Of a stretch of 64,000 bases of DNA, positions 11,430 through 23,005 are shown piece by piece; position 1 is the first letter of the stretch, and every line of letters starts with the position of its first letter. Location of the stretch: NCBI GenBank assembly GCA_030386875.1, contig CM059569.1:48585842-48649841 (forward strand), in the 5' to 3' direction. This DNA is from Morinoia aosen (Eukaryota; Arthropoda; Malacostraca; Amphipoda; Talitridae). Under the pieces are notes generated by a model that saw only the letters and a list, made by a program, of their open reading frames with translations, did not search any database and was not told the DNA's origin. The position numbers and the translations under genes are program-made.

Positions 11430-12493
11430 TGGTACCTCTCTTCTGAATCTTCAATTTCAATCCCCTACTTCAATTCACAATATCCCCTGCCATTCATGGC
11501 TCCTTCAATGATGTGAAGTTTACCTACTCATGATGAACTGAAACATCCCCACACCATGATTGAGCCACCTCCAAGCATAACAGTGGGTGCACTTTGGTTT
11601 CCACTCTTGGTATTTTTTTTTTTGCCTCCCTACATGTTTTGCGCTGTTTCTCCCAAATAGTTCGATTTCGATTTCATCTGACCACAGTACTAAGTTCCAA
11701 AATGCTGCTGTCTAGTTCAAATGATCGGTGGCATACTTCAGCCTGGTCTTGACTTAACGCTTCCAGAGAAAAGGTATCCTATACGAGGGGTGCGGGAACG
11801 AAGACCATCACAGTGTAGTGTCCTGCTAATTGTGTGTTTGCTGGCTTCAATCCCAGATGCTTGAGATCATCCTTCTCTTTTTCACTAGTGGTATGAGGTC
11901 TCTGCACTTCTGTTCGGACCAATTTTCGAACAGCATGGTTGTTAATCTTCCGAGGTCGGCCAGTTCGAGGCTTTCTGAGAGTCTCAAAGGTCAGCCAGCT
12001 CGAGGCTTGCCGAGAGTCTTATTCCGGCATTTCCTCTTACATATTATGGTTCCAGTCAATGCCATAAGAACACACAGTTGTGCACATACCTTCCGATATC
12101 CCAAACCTTCATTATGGAGCTCCACAATACGTTCAAGGTCTTGGCTGATGTCCTTATTCTTACCCATGCTTATGACCTTTCAGAGCAAAAGCTTTTGTAC
12201 CACTGACACGTTATTAGAGATGAATGCTGACGAAAGTTCGGTTGTCATATAATAGAATGTATTTAAACATTCTAAAATTATCATACAATCATGTTGATGT
12301 AAAATATCGAGAAGAAGTCGGGTATCGCAAACTTATGTTCACATATTTATTTGACATGTTCCTATATATTCTTTCTATTAAATACTTGTGGGTTATAGAT
12401 ATGTTATTAAGCTTTTAAAACTAAACAAAACGTTACATCAAAATTTTTGTAGTTAATCAAAAGTTACATTGATAGTTAATTTGCTGGCCACTG
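11430..12493 (-). mobile_element. Tc1-like DNA transposon, decayed
   Basis: On the minus strand a transposase begins near 12167 (MGKNKDISQDLERIVELHNE). It continues through a GRPRK AT-hook-like linker (about 11950), LWSDEIEIELFGRN (about 11690-11650) and GGSIMVWGCFS (about 11560) to GKLHIIEGAMNG (about 11500). These are Tc1 signatures in the right order. Several frame changes separate them, so the gene is dead. The right end (about 12430-12493) is the classic Tc1 terminus: inverted it begins CAGTGGCCAGCAAATTAAC. I see no matching left terminus, so that side appears truncated at the MITE-like element. Helix-turn-helix and catalytic residues are only partly readable. Confidence 0.88.
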
Positions 12494-13046
12494 TTCTCCT
12501 ACACCATTCTCGATTTTGCTTGTGGTCGGTGCTCTAATTTTTCCTCTGAAGCTATCTCCGGAACTCCAACCAAGTGGCAACACGAGCAGTTTCCTCAGGC
12601 TGGCTCACGTTGCCGAATCAGCTCTTTCCAATTCGGTGTGCGGACGAGACAGATCTAGCTCTTGTCAGGGTGGCGGCGCCCGGTGTTTGTGTAACAGTGT
12701 TCAACTGCGAAGGATTCAAGTCCTCTTCAATCGTAGTCTGTGCATCTACCACTGTCGCCTCTGTCTTCGTAAAATTCCGCTACCGCTTCATCTCCTACCT
12801 CAAGATCTGGAACTTGGGAGCCAGACCTTCACGACTATATATCTACCGATGATGTCGGACGTCACGGGGAAGATGGAGTGAGACCTCTGCACCGACTTCC
12901 GGTGCGCCTGTGACCTCGTCGGGTGGACAGCGCACGAGCTCGACTGTTAGCAATGGTGAGACACCGTCCATGAGTAACGTCGCGGAGTGGTGTGTTGTAA
13001 CAGTTCAGTGGCCTGCCTAGCGCATCCTTAAATAAATCTGGAGAGA
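12494..13046. other. GC-richer unclassified block
   Basis: Clearly higher in GC than its surroundings. Frames of 92 and 121 codons overlap here but have no recognised domain. Near 13030 an AATAAA occurs just before the tandem array. The composition, polyadenylation signal and adjoining array are reminiscent of a terminal repeat plus leader of an old retroelement, but no coding part confirms this. Confidence 0.35.
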
Positions 13047-13868
13047 TGTAACTTTAAAATCATTTACTTGCAGCCTTGTGCCCTTAATTCATTTACTGCG
13101 GCCTTGTGCCCTTAATTCATTTACCTAATTCTCTAATTGCGGCCTTGTGCCCTTAATTCATTTACTTGCGGCCTAGTGCCCTTAATTCATTTACTTGCAG
13201 CCTAGTGCCCTTAATTCATTTACTTGCAGCCTAGTGCCCTTAATTCATTTACTTGCAGCCTAGTGCCCTTAATTCATTTACTTGCAGCCTAGTGCCCTTA
13301 ATTCATTTACTTGCGGCCTCGTGCCCTTAATTCATTTACCTAATTCCCTAATTGCGGCCTTGTGCCCTTCATTCATTTACCTAATTCTCTAATTGCGGCC
13401 TTGTGCCCTTCATTCATTTACCTAATTCTTTAATTGCGGCCTTGTGTCCTTCATTCATTTACCCAATTCTCTAGATGCGGCCTTGTGCCCTTCATTCACT
13501 TACCTAATTCTCTAATTGCGGCCTTGTGCCCTTCATTCATTTACCTAATTCTCTAATTGCGGCCTTGTGCCCTTCATTCATTTACCAAATTCTCTAATTG
13601 CGGCCTTGTGCCCTTCATTCATTTACCTAATTCTCTAGTTGCATCCTTGTGCCCTTAATTCATTTACCTGATTCTCTAGTTGCGGCCTTGCGCCCTTAAT
13701 TCATTTACCTGATTCTCTAGTTGCGGCCTTGTGCCCTTAATTCATTTACCTGATTCTCTAGTTGCGGCCTTGTGCCCTTAATTCAGTTACGTAATTCTCT
13801 TGTTGTGGCCTTGTGCCCTTCTCAACGTAATTCTCTTGTTTGTGGCCTTGTGCCCTTCTCAACGTAAT
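13047..13868. repeat. Compound minisatellite with 29-bp and 41-bp units
   Basis: The 29-base unit is TTCATTTACTTGCAGCC followed by TAGTGCCCTTAA. The 41-base unit is the same with an extra 12 bases (TAATTCTCTAAT) inserted. About two dozen units occur, with short units in the first third and long units afterwards. The right end shortens to a GTGGCCTTGTGCCCTTCTC variant. No gene crosses it. Confidence 0.93.
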
Positions 13869-15327
13869 TCAACTGCTGATCAGTCTCTCCTTCGACAGTA
13901 GTCGTGGCAATTCAGGCACAGGGGGAGCGCTACTCGAGACGATGCCCGACTGGCCTCGTCTTCATCCCTCCGGTCCATAGTTGGGACTTCATGAACCTAT
14001 CGATCTTCTTAGCCTTTCCTAAACAGTAGTGTCATTAAAAGATTTTTCATTTTATTCTATTTTTTATCCCTGCTATAGTTGTCACAGCATATTTTTTGTC
14101 GAATACTATATTTATTTATTGTCCAGTTTTCGTAATTGTACGTGTACACTGTATCTTCAAATCAGCTTTTTAGTATATGGACATTTTAATGCATTGATAT
14201 TTAATAGTAAATCTCAGTATGTTTAAAGAAGACATGTATATCGGTACACTTTCCTGCTCCGCTACGTTCAGCTCTAAACAACTGTAGCCTCAGCCATTAA
14301 TGCTGAGGGCCCCCTGGATTGAGACTAGAAGTCCCAACAGGCACTAGAAAAATTCCTAACAGTATGCCCAAATAAGGAATAATTATAGATGATTTCATGA
14401 AAATACAGGAACAAATTTTTTTCAATTTGATTGGTTACGCGCATTATCTATGCATGGCGTTTTTTACAACTGGTGATGTTTCCTAAATATCAGTGTGGCA
14501 CTCAATCTTATATTCATTTGATGGTAGTTATTTGTTCCAGAATATGAATTTTTTATTGATTAATTTTGCTCAAAAATTAAAGATGTGGCAATACTGAGAG
14601 AAGATTAGCGCTTGAGGGCGAAAATTATAGAAAAGAATTACGCAGTCTCTTGACTTCTCTAAATTTAGCAATTAAACGGTTTCTGGAAATGCTCTGATAG
14701 AAAGAAATGCCCTCTTTCTAAAAACTGTTCTATTAATTATTATTTATGGGGTGGGTTTCAATTTCCTTTTCTCTTAAAACTTCTGATGAATGTTCATTTT
14801 TATGAAAAACAAGGCTTGGAAAATTAATTTTGCGTTACAACATTATTCTCTGCGTTCTTCAGTTAGATAATAGAAAAAAAGAAAAACAGATCACTTCCAA
14901 AAAAGGTGATTCACGAAATGCATTGCAATCGTTTTTATTCTAGATATTTCTCTATATCAGAGTTTTAAACCGAAAAATTAAGCTCATGTAAGTAAACAAT
15001 GGCAGTGTCATAGATTAAATATATGATTGGGAGTAAAGCATAATTTTAACTCCGTGGATGTTTTACTACAGGAACGAGGACTAAAAGCTCATAAATACTG
15101 TTAATATAAATGAAGAACGCTTTGGCGACGGATAAACCTGGTCATTTGGTATACGTCCTGCACAGCGATGTTAGAAACACGGTGTTGGGATCAAGGGGAA
15201 AAAACGAGGTCAAATGGAAGACGGTAATGCGCGAAATTTGAGTACGTCCCGACACAATCATTAGTTTTCGCTAGTTCGCACTGTGTGATGGCTTGTGCTA
15301 GCAACTTGCTCTTGGTAAGAGTTTGGT
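13869..15327. other. Unassigned flank, partly paralogous to upstream regions of genes 2-4
   Basis: From about 14450 the sequence matches the upstream flanks of genes 2, 3 and 4 (CAACTGGTGATGTTT..., TTTGATGGTAGTTATTTGTT, then CTTTGGCGACGGATAAACCTGGTC, matched near 43215). TTGGGACTTC near 13980 and GAAGTCCCAA near 14327 form a distant inverted pair. No coding exon is supported. Confidence 0.45.
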
Positions 15328-15600
15328 CACCGTGGCCGAGTGGTTACTTGTAAACCCTTCACGGAAAGGTGTCGGCAGTTTGAGTCCGGACAGTGTCGCT
15401 CGGTAATTCTCCTGTTTGGAAAAGGGAGAACTCGGCCCCAATCCCCCACTCCCCCCAGGTGTCAGAAATGGGTACCGGCTAGACCGGAGGTCACCGTCAT
15501 TGCGTCCTGGTGTTAGTTATGTGACATTTGAAAAACCAATGTACAAGATGATGTGTATCAAGCTTGATTGATTGGAATAAAGCATCCTTTATAAGCCCCA
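15328..15600 (+). mobile_element. tRNA-derived SINE, divergent copy C
   Basis: The head is strongly tRNA-like, with TGGCCGAGTGGTTACTTG at about 15334 and GTTTGAGTCCGGA at about 15378, resembling a serine-type tRNA. The body matches the other SINEs (CCCCCAGGTGTCAGAAATGG, GTACCGGCTAGACCGG, AATAAAGCATCC). The sister unit at about 44445 (CTTGATACGCGTTTATAAGCCC) has no SINE at this position, so the insertion is specific to this unit. Confidence 0.85.
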
Positions 15601-15734
15601 TTATATTTGTAGGAAAATCCTCAGTGCTCAGCTAGACTAATCTAGACTAGAACTCATATTTGTATTCAAAATTTTGCTCGGCGATGACAAGTATCCAACA
15701 AGCTTTACTGACAATTTATTGTTAACGAACCCAT

Positions 15735-16205
15735 AGCGCTCGGTAATAGACAGTCCACTTTTCGGTGCACCTCAGCGACCACTGCAGCGAGCGGCCAGCA
15801 GAGAACTACGGGATGAGTACAGGACTGCATGCAAGGAGTAATTCAAATGAAGAATTCTTTTTGGTGCCATCGATTCTACACTTCTCTTGTCGAAGGTTGA
15901 ATAAGGTTGGATAGCATTCGTCCAGGGCTTTCTGCTGATCATCACAGGCTGTCTTGTGCACTGTTCTTCAACTAGCCTATACATTAATATTATTTTTCAT
16001 CGACATTAATTGGAGAAACGTTCTCTAGTTTTGATGAATGTATGTTTATGCATGAAGCGATTAATTCAAAATCGAGTTCAGTTCTTTGAGTTCTACTAAA
16101 TAGCAGCGCATGTAGTGATTTAAGTGTTCAGATGAGCGAGAGTCTGTCAGGCAATCAGTCAGCCTTCATTGAAATGAGCCGGTGTTCAGGGTACAAAAAT
16201 TATTC
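15735..16205. other. Conserved block, copy 1 (possible promoter or 5' exon)
   Basis: The block is shared with about 24525-24960, 35128-35540 and 44588-45110. Its best-conserved part (about 15740-15860) includes GACAGTCCACTT, TCGGTGCACCTCAGC, CGGCCAGCAGAGAACTACGG and GCATGCAAGGAGTAATTC. Small minus-strand frames begin ATGGCAnCA but are not conserved in frame, so it is probably not coding. It lies upstream, in the minus-strand sense, of a gene copy in each unit. This copy is 7.5 kb from gene 1 and may belong to a rearranged or gene-less unit. Confidence 0.6.
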
Positions 16206-16353
16206 ACTCGATCATTTTATTTTATAGAACGTGCTCCCGACAAGATATTTTTATATTGATAAGGATAAAGAAAAAAGAAAATTATGATGTAAAAAAATAT
16301 CATTGGTTTTTAAAATGTCTTAACATAAAAAATCACTATTTAATATATTATCA

Positions 16354-17550
16354 ACATGGGTGTCGTAATACCCATGACAAATATCGAAAAAAATGAATGA
16401 GGGAAAACCATGGAAAATGCCCTGCATTTGTTGCGTAATCTAGGTTCGCTTTTGGATGTATATGCAAGTTGAAAAAAAAATAATACCAGTGACGATGCAT
16501 TGTTAAAAACAATCTTAGTAGTGCGCACGTGCATTGAAATACAATCTTGTGTACGTGCGACATTTGAAAGTGATGTTAAAAATAAAGAGGGTGAAATTAC
16601 ATAATTTTTTGCTCAAGACTACGAGGTCGATATTCGAAATCATCTTTCACTCCTACGTGACTAGTATGCGAATTAAAGGACTCGAAGAAAATAAAGTATT
16701 TATCACTACATAAATTTATGATATTTCGTAGGCTAACAATACAGGCACAAAAGAGTCCACCGGAGTCAGAGATATAAAAAGGATTGTTGTACAATGCTAA
16801 TCAAAACATCTGCATCGTAATTGGAGCAATACATTTAATTAACTACCTAAATAATGCTGTCATAATCTACTTACGAACGTAAAGAAAGACAACCTGCCCC
16901 AAAGAGCTAACATGAACATCTTAGGAAATGAATAAAAAAGAAAACACTAATATCCTGTAAAGTTAATACATATAATGAATTATTTAGTTTATGAGAATGT
17001 CTTCATATAAAGGTTCTTAGTTGATAAACAAATATGGGTGCCATGACAGCCCATGATACTGCTTGTACAAAAGACAAAGGCAAGGTAGAGGGAGCAGTAG
17101 CGCCTGCTACATTTCAAAGCACCTGCGCCCAGGTCTGTGTGCAGATTACAGATAAAATAAGAGCTATTTTCTAAAATTTATAAACATAAAAATAACGAAA
17201 GTTCTCAGCTAAAACATTGGGAGGTGCAGTTGAGTTCGTTTCGTTCAACGCTGGTTTATTTCGTGAACGAACACGCTTTCCAACCGTTTCACATCTTCCC
17301 CATTGCTGTGACCATTGATTTTCAAGTCATTCTCAGAAATTGGGTGATCAATTGCAGGAAAGTGGTTTCTAACACTACCTTGTGAGCTAGTGGCACACAC
17401 CCTACCAGTGCTGCCAGAAATCCCTCTCTGCTCTGCTATGTGCACCATTAATTAGCGCACTACTATGTGCGAGTGGTGCACATTTAGTGGCTAATAGAGC
17501 TCATTTTCTCATTTTGTCAACAAATGGCATGGGTATTACGATACCCGTGT
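16354..17550. mobile_element. Candidate inverted-repeat element
   Basis: About 25 bases at 16354-16378 (ACATGGGTGTCGTAATACCC then ATG) recur inverted at 17526-17550, and each end is itself a near palindrome. The interior has no transposase. Part of the interior (about 17190-17545) is present in the gene 4 unit at about 37540-38140, so any insertion predates that duplication. No target duplication is clear. Confidence 0.35.
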
Positions 17551-20125
17551 GTGTATATCAACTAAGGATCTTGATGGTAAGACATTTTGAAATCACATGT
17601 TACATACTTCATTCAACTTTATTGGAAATAAACTGTTTTTTTTAGTTTCTCTACTGTACAAGAGAAAGCTGCTACCAACATAGAAGTTACTGCAAAAATT
17701 CACTCTGAGATTAATCTGTGGATAACCTTTTAACATCTGGGCTTCATGTTATTCAAAGACATATTGATTTTGATAAGTCGACATGCGGAGCTAGGACAGG
17801 CACAGAATTTTTTAGGGACTCTAAAATTCTTAGGCCTCCCTGAACAGTTATGCCAATTCTTTTACAATAAATGTGTTATTGTAAATGTGTTAAGCCAATC
17901 TTAAAGAAATTATTTTTTTGTAAAAATAATAAAAAAGTACTCGTAAGAATAATAACTCGACTTGCATATTTGTCACGCATTGAATATATATTAAAAGCCA
18001 CATCTACAAGACGAGATATACAATGTGAACTTGTGGAAGTCTATGGCACTATCAAATTTTGTTGCAAGAATCGCGCATGTTTTCTTCTAAAAACGTTAGT
18101 CTTAAAAGCGCAATTAGTGTTGTGAACACATAAATCCAAGAAATTAGTTTTGCTGTCACAATTTTTTCAAGTTAAATTTAATTAAATTTTGCTCACTCAT
18201 CAACTCGTCCAAGAATAGATTCAAGTGACTTGGATCACGGTACAACATAGAAGCGGCAGCAACATATCTTCGGTATGGTACAGGCATAAATAGTTAGGAC
18301 ATTCGTTCAAGAAAATTTGCTCATGACAGAAAAGGAAGATTTGGCTAGAGTAGAAGAAACGCAGCCTCCAAATGCTGCACTTTTTCATGATACAAGATTT
18401 CGATAAACAAAAGTAAGCTGTCGTTTGTGTAAATTTTTATAAATTTCTTGCAAGACTGTGTGTCAAATTCATCAAATTTGTTCCTGCATGTGGTCAAATT
18501 CATTTGATAATGCTTTTTCAAGAGTTTTGTTGACTGGAATATATGTAATTGAAAATCAAATTAAACATCAAAACTAGCCATGAATACTGATCACAGGGCA
18601 TTGAGAAAACTTCATGAACAAATGAAAATGAGTCCTCAATCATAAAATCTTCAAACGCTGAAAACAGCCCGACTTCTGAATTTTGAAAATAAAACTTATT
18701 CTCCTCATTGGTCGAGGAAATCCCCATTCTAATGATTTGCTTCATTTATATACTAATTCATAAGCATAGCCTGTCTTCAATATTCCCAATAATTCATATC
18801 CATATGAATGAGATCACATATGTCATTCAAACGGTACAAAAAACCTTGCATACGTTCATTTTTAGTTAACAAGCCAAAAAATATTGCGGCAATGAAATTT
18901 AATATATTGTTCAAGAAAATACAACTTATCGCGAGGAAAAAGGCATTGCAATTTTTTTCAAAAAATTCTTAGCGAATAATCACAATTATAAAAGGAACCG
19001 CGTCCGTCCGTCCGTCCGTCCGTCCGTCCGTGTGTCACACCCACCAGCCGAAAGTGTGAGATGAGCGTATCTGTGATACAAGCTTCATCAACTCCACAAT
19101 TTTCGGTGCCTTAACCCAGCAGGTTCGCAGTCGGAATGAACATCACGTGTATTGGTAGGTTAAATTAGGTTATATAGAATATCAGCAGTTGAGACTGAGA
19201 AAAGTATAGGAAAGGTATAAGATAGCATAGAAAATCGTGAGAAAGCCACGATTTTCAGTCGGTCTACCACTTTATCATGCTGTCAAGGAAGCTTAATGAC
19301 TATTTTTGATAGGAGTTTCACCAGTGCAGAAGATTAAGAATATTTTAATCACGGGTTCTGTTGGGTTAGATATATTTTTTTATCCACATCTGAAGTATGT
19401 TTTTTACGAAATTACCGATTCCAGTCATTTATGACGGATCGCGTACACCAAAAAAAAAAACCTACACCTCGACCTTCTCGCAGCGCCAGCAGCGTAACAG
19501 CAACTTCTCACCCCCCCCCCCCCCCCCCCTCTCCTTTTAAAAAAACATGGGTGTACTAGTTAATAATAATACATGCAGGTTTTACTTGCTTGGTTAGTTG
19601 TTCCGTCTCTCTGTCACGCTCATTAGGATGCTTGATGATCGTATCTGTGATACGAGTTTCACCAGTGCACTAATGCCATAATATTTTGATCTCAGGGACT
19701 ATTAGGATGGATATATATTTTTTTCATCCACATTTGGAAGAAATACATATAGGTATACTTAGTGAAAATACAGAATCCCGTCATTATTCATGGGTCATGT
19801 GCCCTAGGATATCAGGTATAAACCAGTGAGCTAAACTTCATTGAACATTTCCTTTAACAACTGTAACAGATAACATCAATGCCACTCATTTATTAACGGG
19901 CAGTTGACTCAATGACTATATATGATGCCGTACCTCACATGAATTACTGACAATTTGGTAAATTGACGTTTATTACACCTCCAATTCTTGTGCCTGGAAT
20001 GAACGACAGACAATCTACATTGTGCAATTGTATTTTTCACTCGATGTACGAGTAGCATAAGTGTGACAGACATACTGTATTTCACAGGAAGAATTTGATA
20101 TAACTGCTCCGATTTGTGCTTTTTA
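17551..20125. other. Duplicated 3' flank of gene 2 unit, no gene
   Basis: Paralogous to about 27790-29900 and 38160-41160: shared phrases include TTCATTCAACTTTAT, TTTGATAAGTCGACAT, ATTAAAGTGACTTGGATCAC, AAACGCTGAAA(A/C)CAGCCCG and GTACCTCACATGAATTAC. Small frames recur across units but carry disagreeing indels and are not conserved proteins. A (CCGT)n run lies at about 19003-19030 and a 20-base C run at about 19510-19529. Confidence 0.65.
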
Positions 20126-21872
20126 GACGGATATTGCCTTATGATGATACGATCAAAATTTAGACGGAAATTGCCCTTGTGATGACGCGATCGAAATTTA
20201 GACGGAAATTGTCCTTGTGATGACGCGATCAAAATTTAGACGGATATTACCCTTATGATGATACGATCGAAATTTAGACGGAAATTGTCCTTGTGATGAC
20301 ACGATCAAAATTTAGACGGATATTACCCTTATGATGATAATACGATCGAAATTTAGACGGAAATTGTCCTTGTGATGACACGATCAAAATTTAGACGGAT
20401 ATTACCCTTATGATGATACGATCGAAATTTAGACGGAAATTGTCCTTGTGATGACACGATCAAAATTTAGACGGATATTACCCTTATGATGATACGATCG
20501 AAATTTAGACGGAAATTGTCCTTGTGATGACACGATCAAAATTTAGACGGATATTACCCTTATGATGATAATACGATCGAAATTTAGACGGAAATTGCTC
20601 TTGTGATGACACGATCAAAATTTAGACGGATATTACCCTTATGATGATACGATCGAAATTTAGACGGAAATTGCCCTTATGATGATACGATCGAAATTTA
20701 GACGGAAATTGCCCTTGTGATGATACGATCGAAATTTAGACGGAAATTGCCCTTGTGATGATACGATCGAAATTTAGACAGAAATTGCCCTTGTGATGAT
20801 ACGATCGAAATTTAGACGGAAATTGCCCTTGTGATGATACGATCGAAATTTAGACGGAAATTGCCCTTGTGATGACACGATCGAAATTTAGACGGAAATT
20901 GCCCTTGTGATGACACGATCGAAATTTAGACGGAAATTGCCCTTATGATGATACGATCGAAATTTAGACGGAAATTGCCCTTGTGATGACACGATCGAAA
21001 TTTAGACGGAAATTGCCCTTGTGATGACACGATCGAAATTTAGACGGAAATTGCCCTTATGATGATACGATCGAAATTTAGACGGAAATTGCCCTTGTGA
21101 TGATACGATCGAAATTTAGACGGAAATTGCCCTTGTGATGATACGATCGAAATTTAGACGGAAATCGCCCTTGTGATGATACGATCGAAATTTAGTCGGA
21201 AATTGCCCTTGTGATGATACGATCGAAATTTAGACGGAAATTGCCCTTGTGATGACACGATCGAAATTTAGACGGAAATTGCCCTTGTGATGACACGATC
21301 GAAATTTAGACGGAAATTGCCCTTATGATGATACGATCGAAATTTAGACAGAAATTGCCCTTGTGATGACACGATCGAAATTTAGACGCAAATTGCCCTT
21401 GTGATGACACGATCGAAATTTAGACGGAAATTGCCCTTATGACGATACGATCGAAATTTAGACGGAAATTGCCCTTGTGATGACACGATCGAAATTTAGA
21501 CGGAAATTGCCCTTGTGATGACACGATCAACATTTAGACGGATATTGCCCTTGTGATGACACGATCAACATTTAGACGGATATTGCCCTTATGATGATAC
21601 GATCAAAATTTAGACGGAAATTGCCCTTATGATGACACGATCGAAATTTAGACGGAAATTGCCCTTATGATGACACGATCGAAATTTGGACGGAAATTGC
21701 TCTTGTGATGACACGATCGAAATTTAGACGGAAATTGCCCTTATGATGACACGATCAACATTTAGACGGATATTGCCCTTGTGATGACACGATCAACATT
21801 TAGACGGATATTGCCCTTGTGATGACACGATCAACATTTAGACGGATATTGCCCTTATGGTAATATGATCGA
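20126..21872. repeat. 38-bp minisatellite, about 46 copies
   Basis: The unit is close to GAAATTTAGACGGAAATTGC followed by CCTTGTGATGACACGATC. The first 0.5 kb has a two-unit higher-order pattern alternating GGATATTACCCTTATGATGATAC with GGAAATTGTCCTTGTGATGACAC; later copies are more uniform. Sister units hold only one copy of the motif (about 41160-41195 and, degraded, 29855-29900). The array lies about 0.36 kb beyond the stop codon of gene 2. No continuous reading frame crosses it. Confidence 0.97.
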
Positions 21873-22235
21873 AAACATTCTTGGAAAGACTTCACTTTGG
21901 AAGTCATTCGTTGATGCAAGAGATTATTATGAAGTGAAAGGTAATAGCTAAGGAATATTCAAGGGTAGGAAAAGTTTAATAGGAAAAAATGTTCAAAGTC
22001 AAAGGATGGTTTATAATATTTTTCTTTTTGCAGGGTTCCTTTATTTTCTGTTTAATTAGAGGGTGATTCACGATCGAAAGTATAAATCTGCGTTGTTGTA
22101 TATCAGAGTTAATCTTAGCGTTAAACAGAATTTTCAGGGTATTTTTAGCGTTTTTAGGAGGAGTAGGTCATGTGGAAAAGTCTAGATTGATCAAAATGAC
22201 ATATTAACACAGAAGAGATCACAGACTTTTAATTT
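21873..22235. other. 3' flank of gene 2
   Basis: Non-coding sequence shared with the other units: GTTATGCAAGnnATTATTATGAAGTGAAAGGT-type sequence, then the proposed empty site for the 30-32 kb insertions (about 22070-22120), then TTGATCAAAATGACATATTAAC just before the stop. The gene 2 3' UTR should lie here. I did not find a convincing AATAAA on the minus strand close to the stop. Confidence 0.5.
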
Positions 22236-23005
22236 TCACACGTAAATTTCTACATGGCAAATTTGCAACGCCTCCCCAGCTTCGTTTGGAGTTTTTTGGA
22301 TTGACAGATACCTGCCCGCAATGGGCTGTGCAGGTTGCACAATGAGCTCATAGCCTTCATGCGGAGGTGGTCCAGGATAGTAACTCATCTGCGTGTAGTT
22401 CTCGAAGTCGCCGGATGCTGGAGATGTCCCAATGCGAATATCCAAGTCTATGAAATAATTGTCGTAGAACTCGTTGTTCTGTGCCATCACTGAAACACCG
22501 TTTAGATTTCGCACACTGACTAGGTCAAACACAACGAAAGGTTGAGCAACATCAATTGATTTGTAGCAACTCCCCATTGATCTGTCATGGATTCCATCCA
22601 GTAGATTTTCCGGTATTTTGATACTATGAGCGCCTCCAGCCAGTGGTGAAGCATCGTGAACTGTGATGCCTGACTGAGCCGTCAGTATATTGGACGGGTT
22701 TCGTTTCGTGAAACACTTCACCCAAGGTGGTCCCTCAGGATCTTCGTTGAAGGGCACCACGATGGTGTTCATCAGAGTCAACAGTCCCGAATCAGTGGAA
22801 CAGTGCAGCATACACCAGTCCTTCATGGCGCACAGAGATGCCGATCGAATCAAAGACAGTTTGGACTCAAAAGACTGCGAGCCAGGATTCTCGAGGCGAC
22901 CTCCAGCAAATTTGGTAGGTCGAAGTGAAACGGTGAAGGTGTACGAGTGCGGCAACGCTATCATGATCGACAGCAGGCTTGCCAGCAGCGGAACGATGGT
23001 CACGC
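22236..23005 (-). CDS. Secreted PAN-like plus F5/8C (fucolectin-like) domain protein, copy 2 (main exon)
   Basis: This exon encodes a predicted extracellular lectin-like protein. I end it at 23005 because the minus strand reads a pyrimidine-rich tract and TTTTCCAG immediately before GCGTGACC, a good acceptor. The frame has no ATG before the hydrophobic leader (VPLLASLLSIMIALPHSYTF), so the start codon should lie in a short upstream exon. The internal ATG ending at 22964 would cut the signal peptide. A cysteine cluster (LCAMKDWCMLHC, then WVKCFTKR) precedes NLLDGIHD, PFVVFDL, LDIRIGTSPASGDFENY, AGRYLSIQK and the final ICHVEIYV. Six cysteines outside the leader match copy 1. Fucolectin-type fucose-binding residues are not seen. 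Copy 3 is about 90% identical by eye. No other gene lies within 9 kb on either side. Confidence 0.85.

Noticed and set aside
12516-12881. 121-codon and 92-codon plus-strand frames in the GC-rich block
   Set aside because: Two overlapping frames without a recognisable domain. GC-rich DNA lowers stop frequency, so the length is not informative.
15772-15984. Small minus-strand frames in the four conserved blocks, some beginning ATGGCATCAGCC
   Set aside because: The reading frame is not conserved among the four copies: lengths, stops and indels disagree. I treat the block as non-coding.
18518-18745. Recurrent small minus-strand frame, also at 28714 and 39117
   Set aside because: The repetition comes from the segmental duplication. 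Indels change the frame between copies, so it is not a conserved protein.
20126-21872. CRISPR array
   Set aside because: The repeats are directly tandem with no unique spacers, in an animal-type genome. This is a minisatellite.
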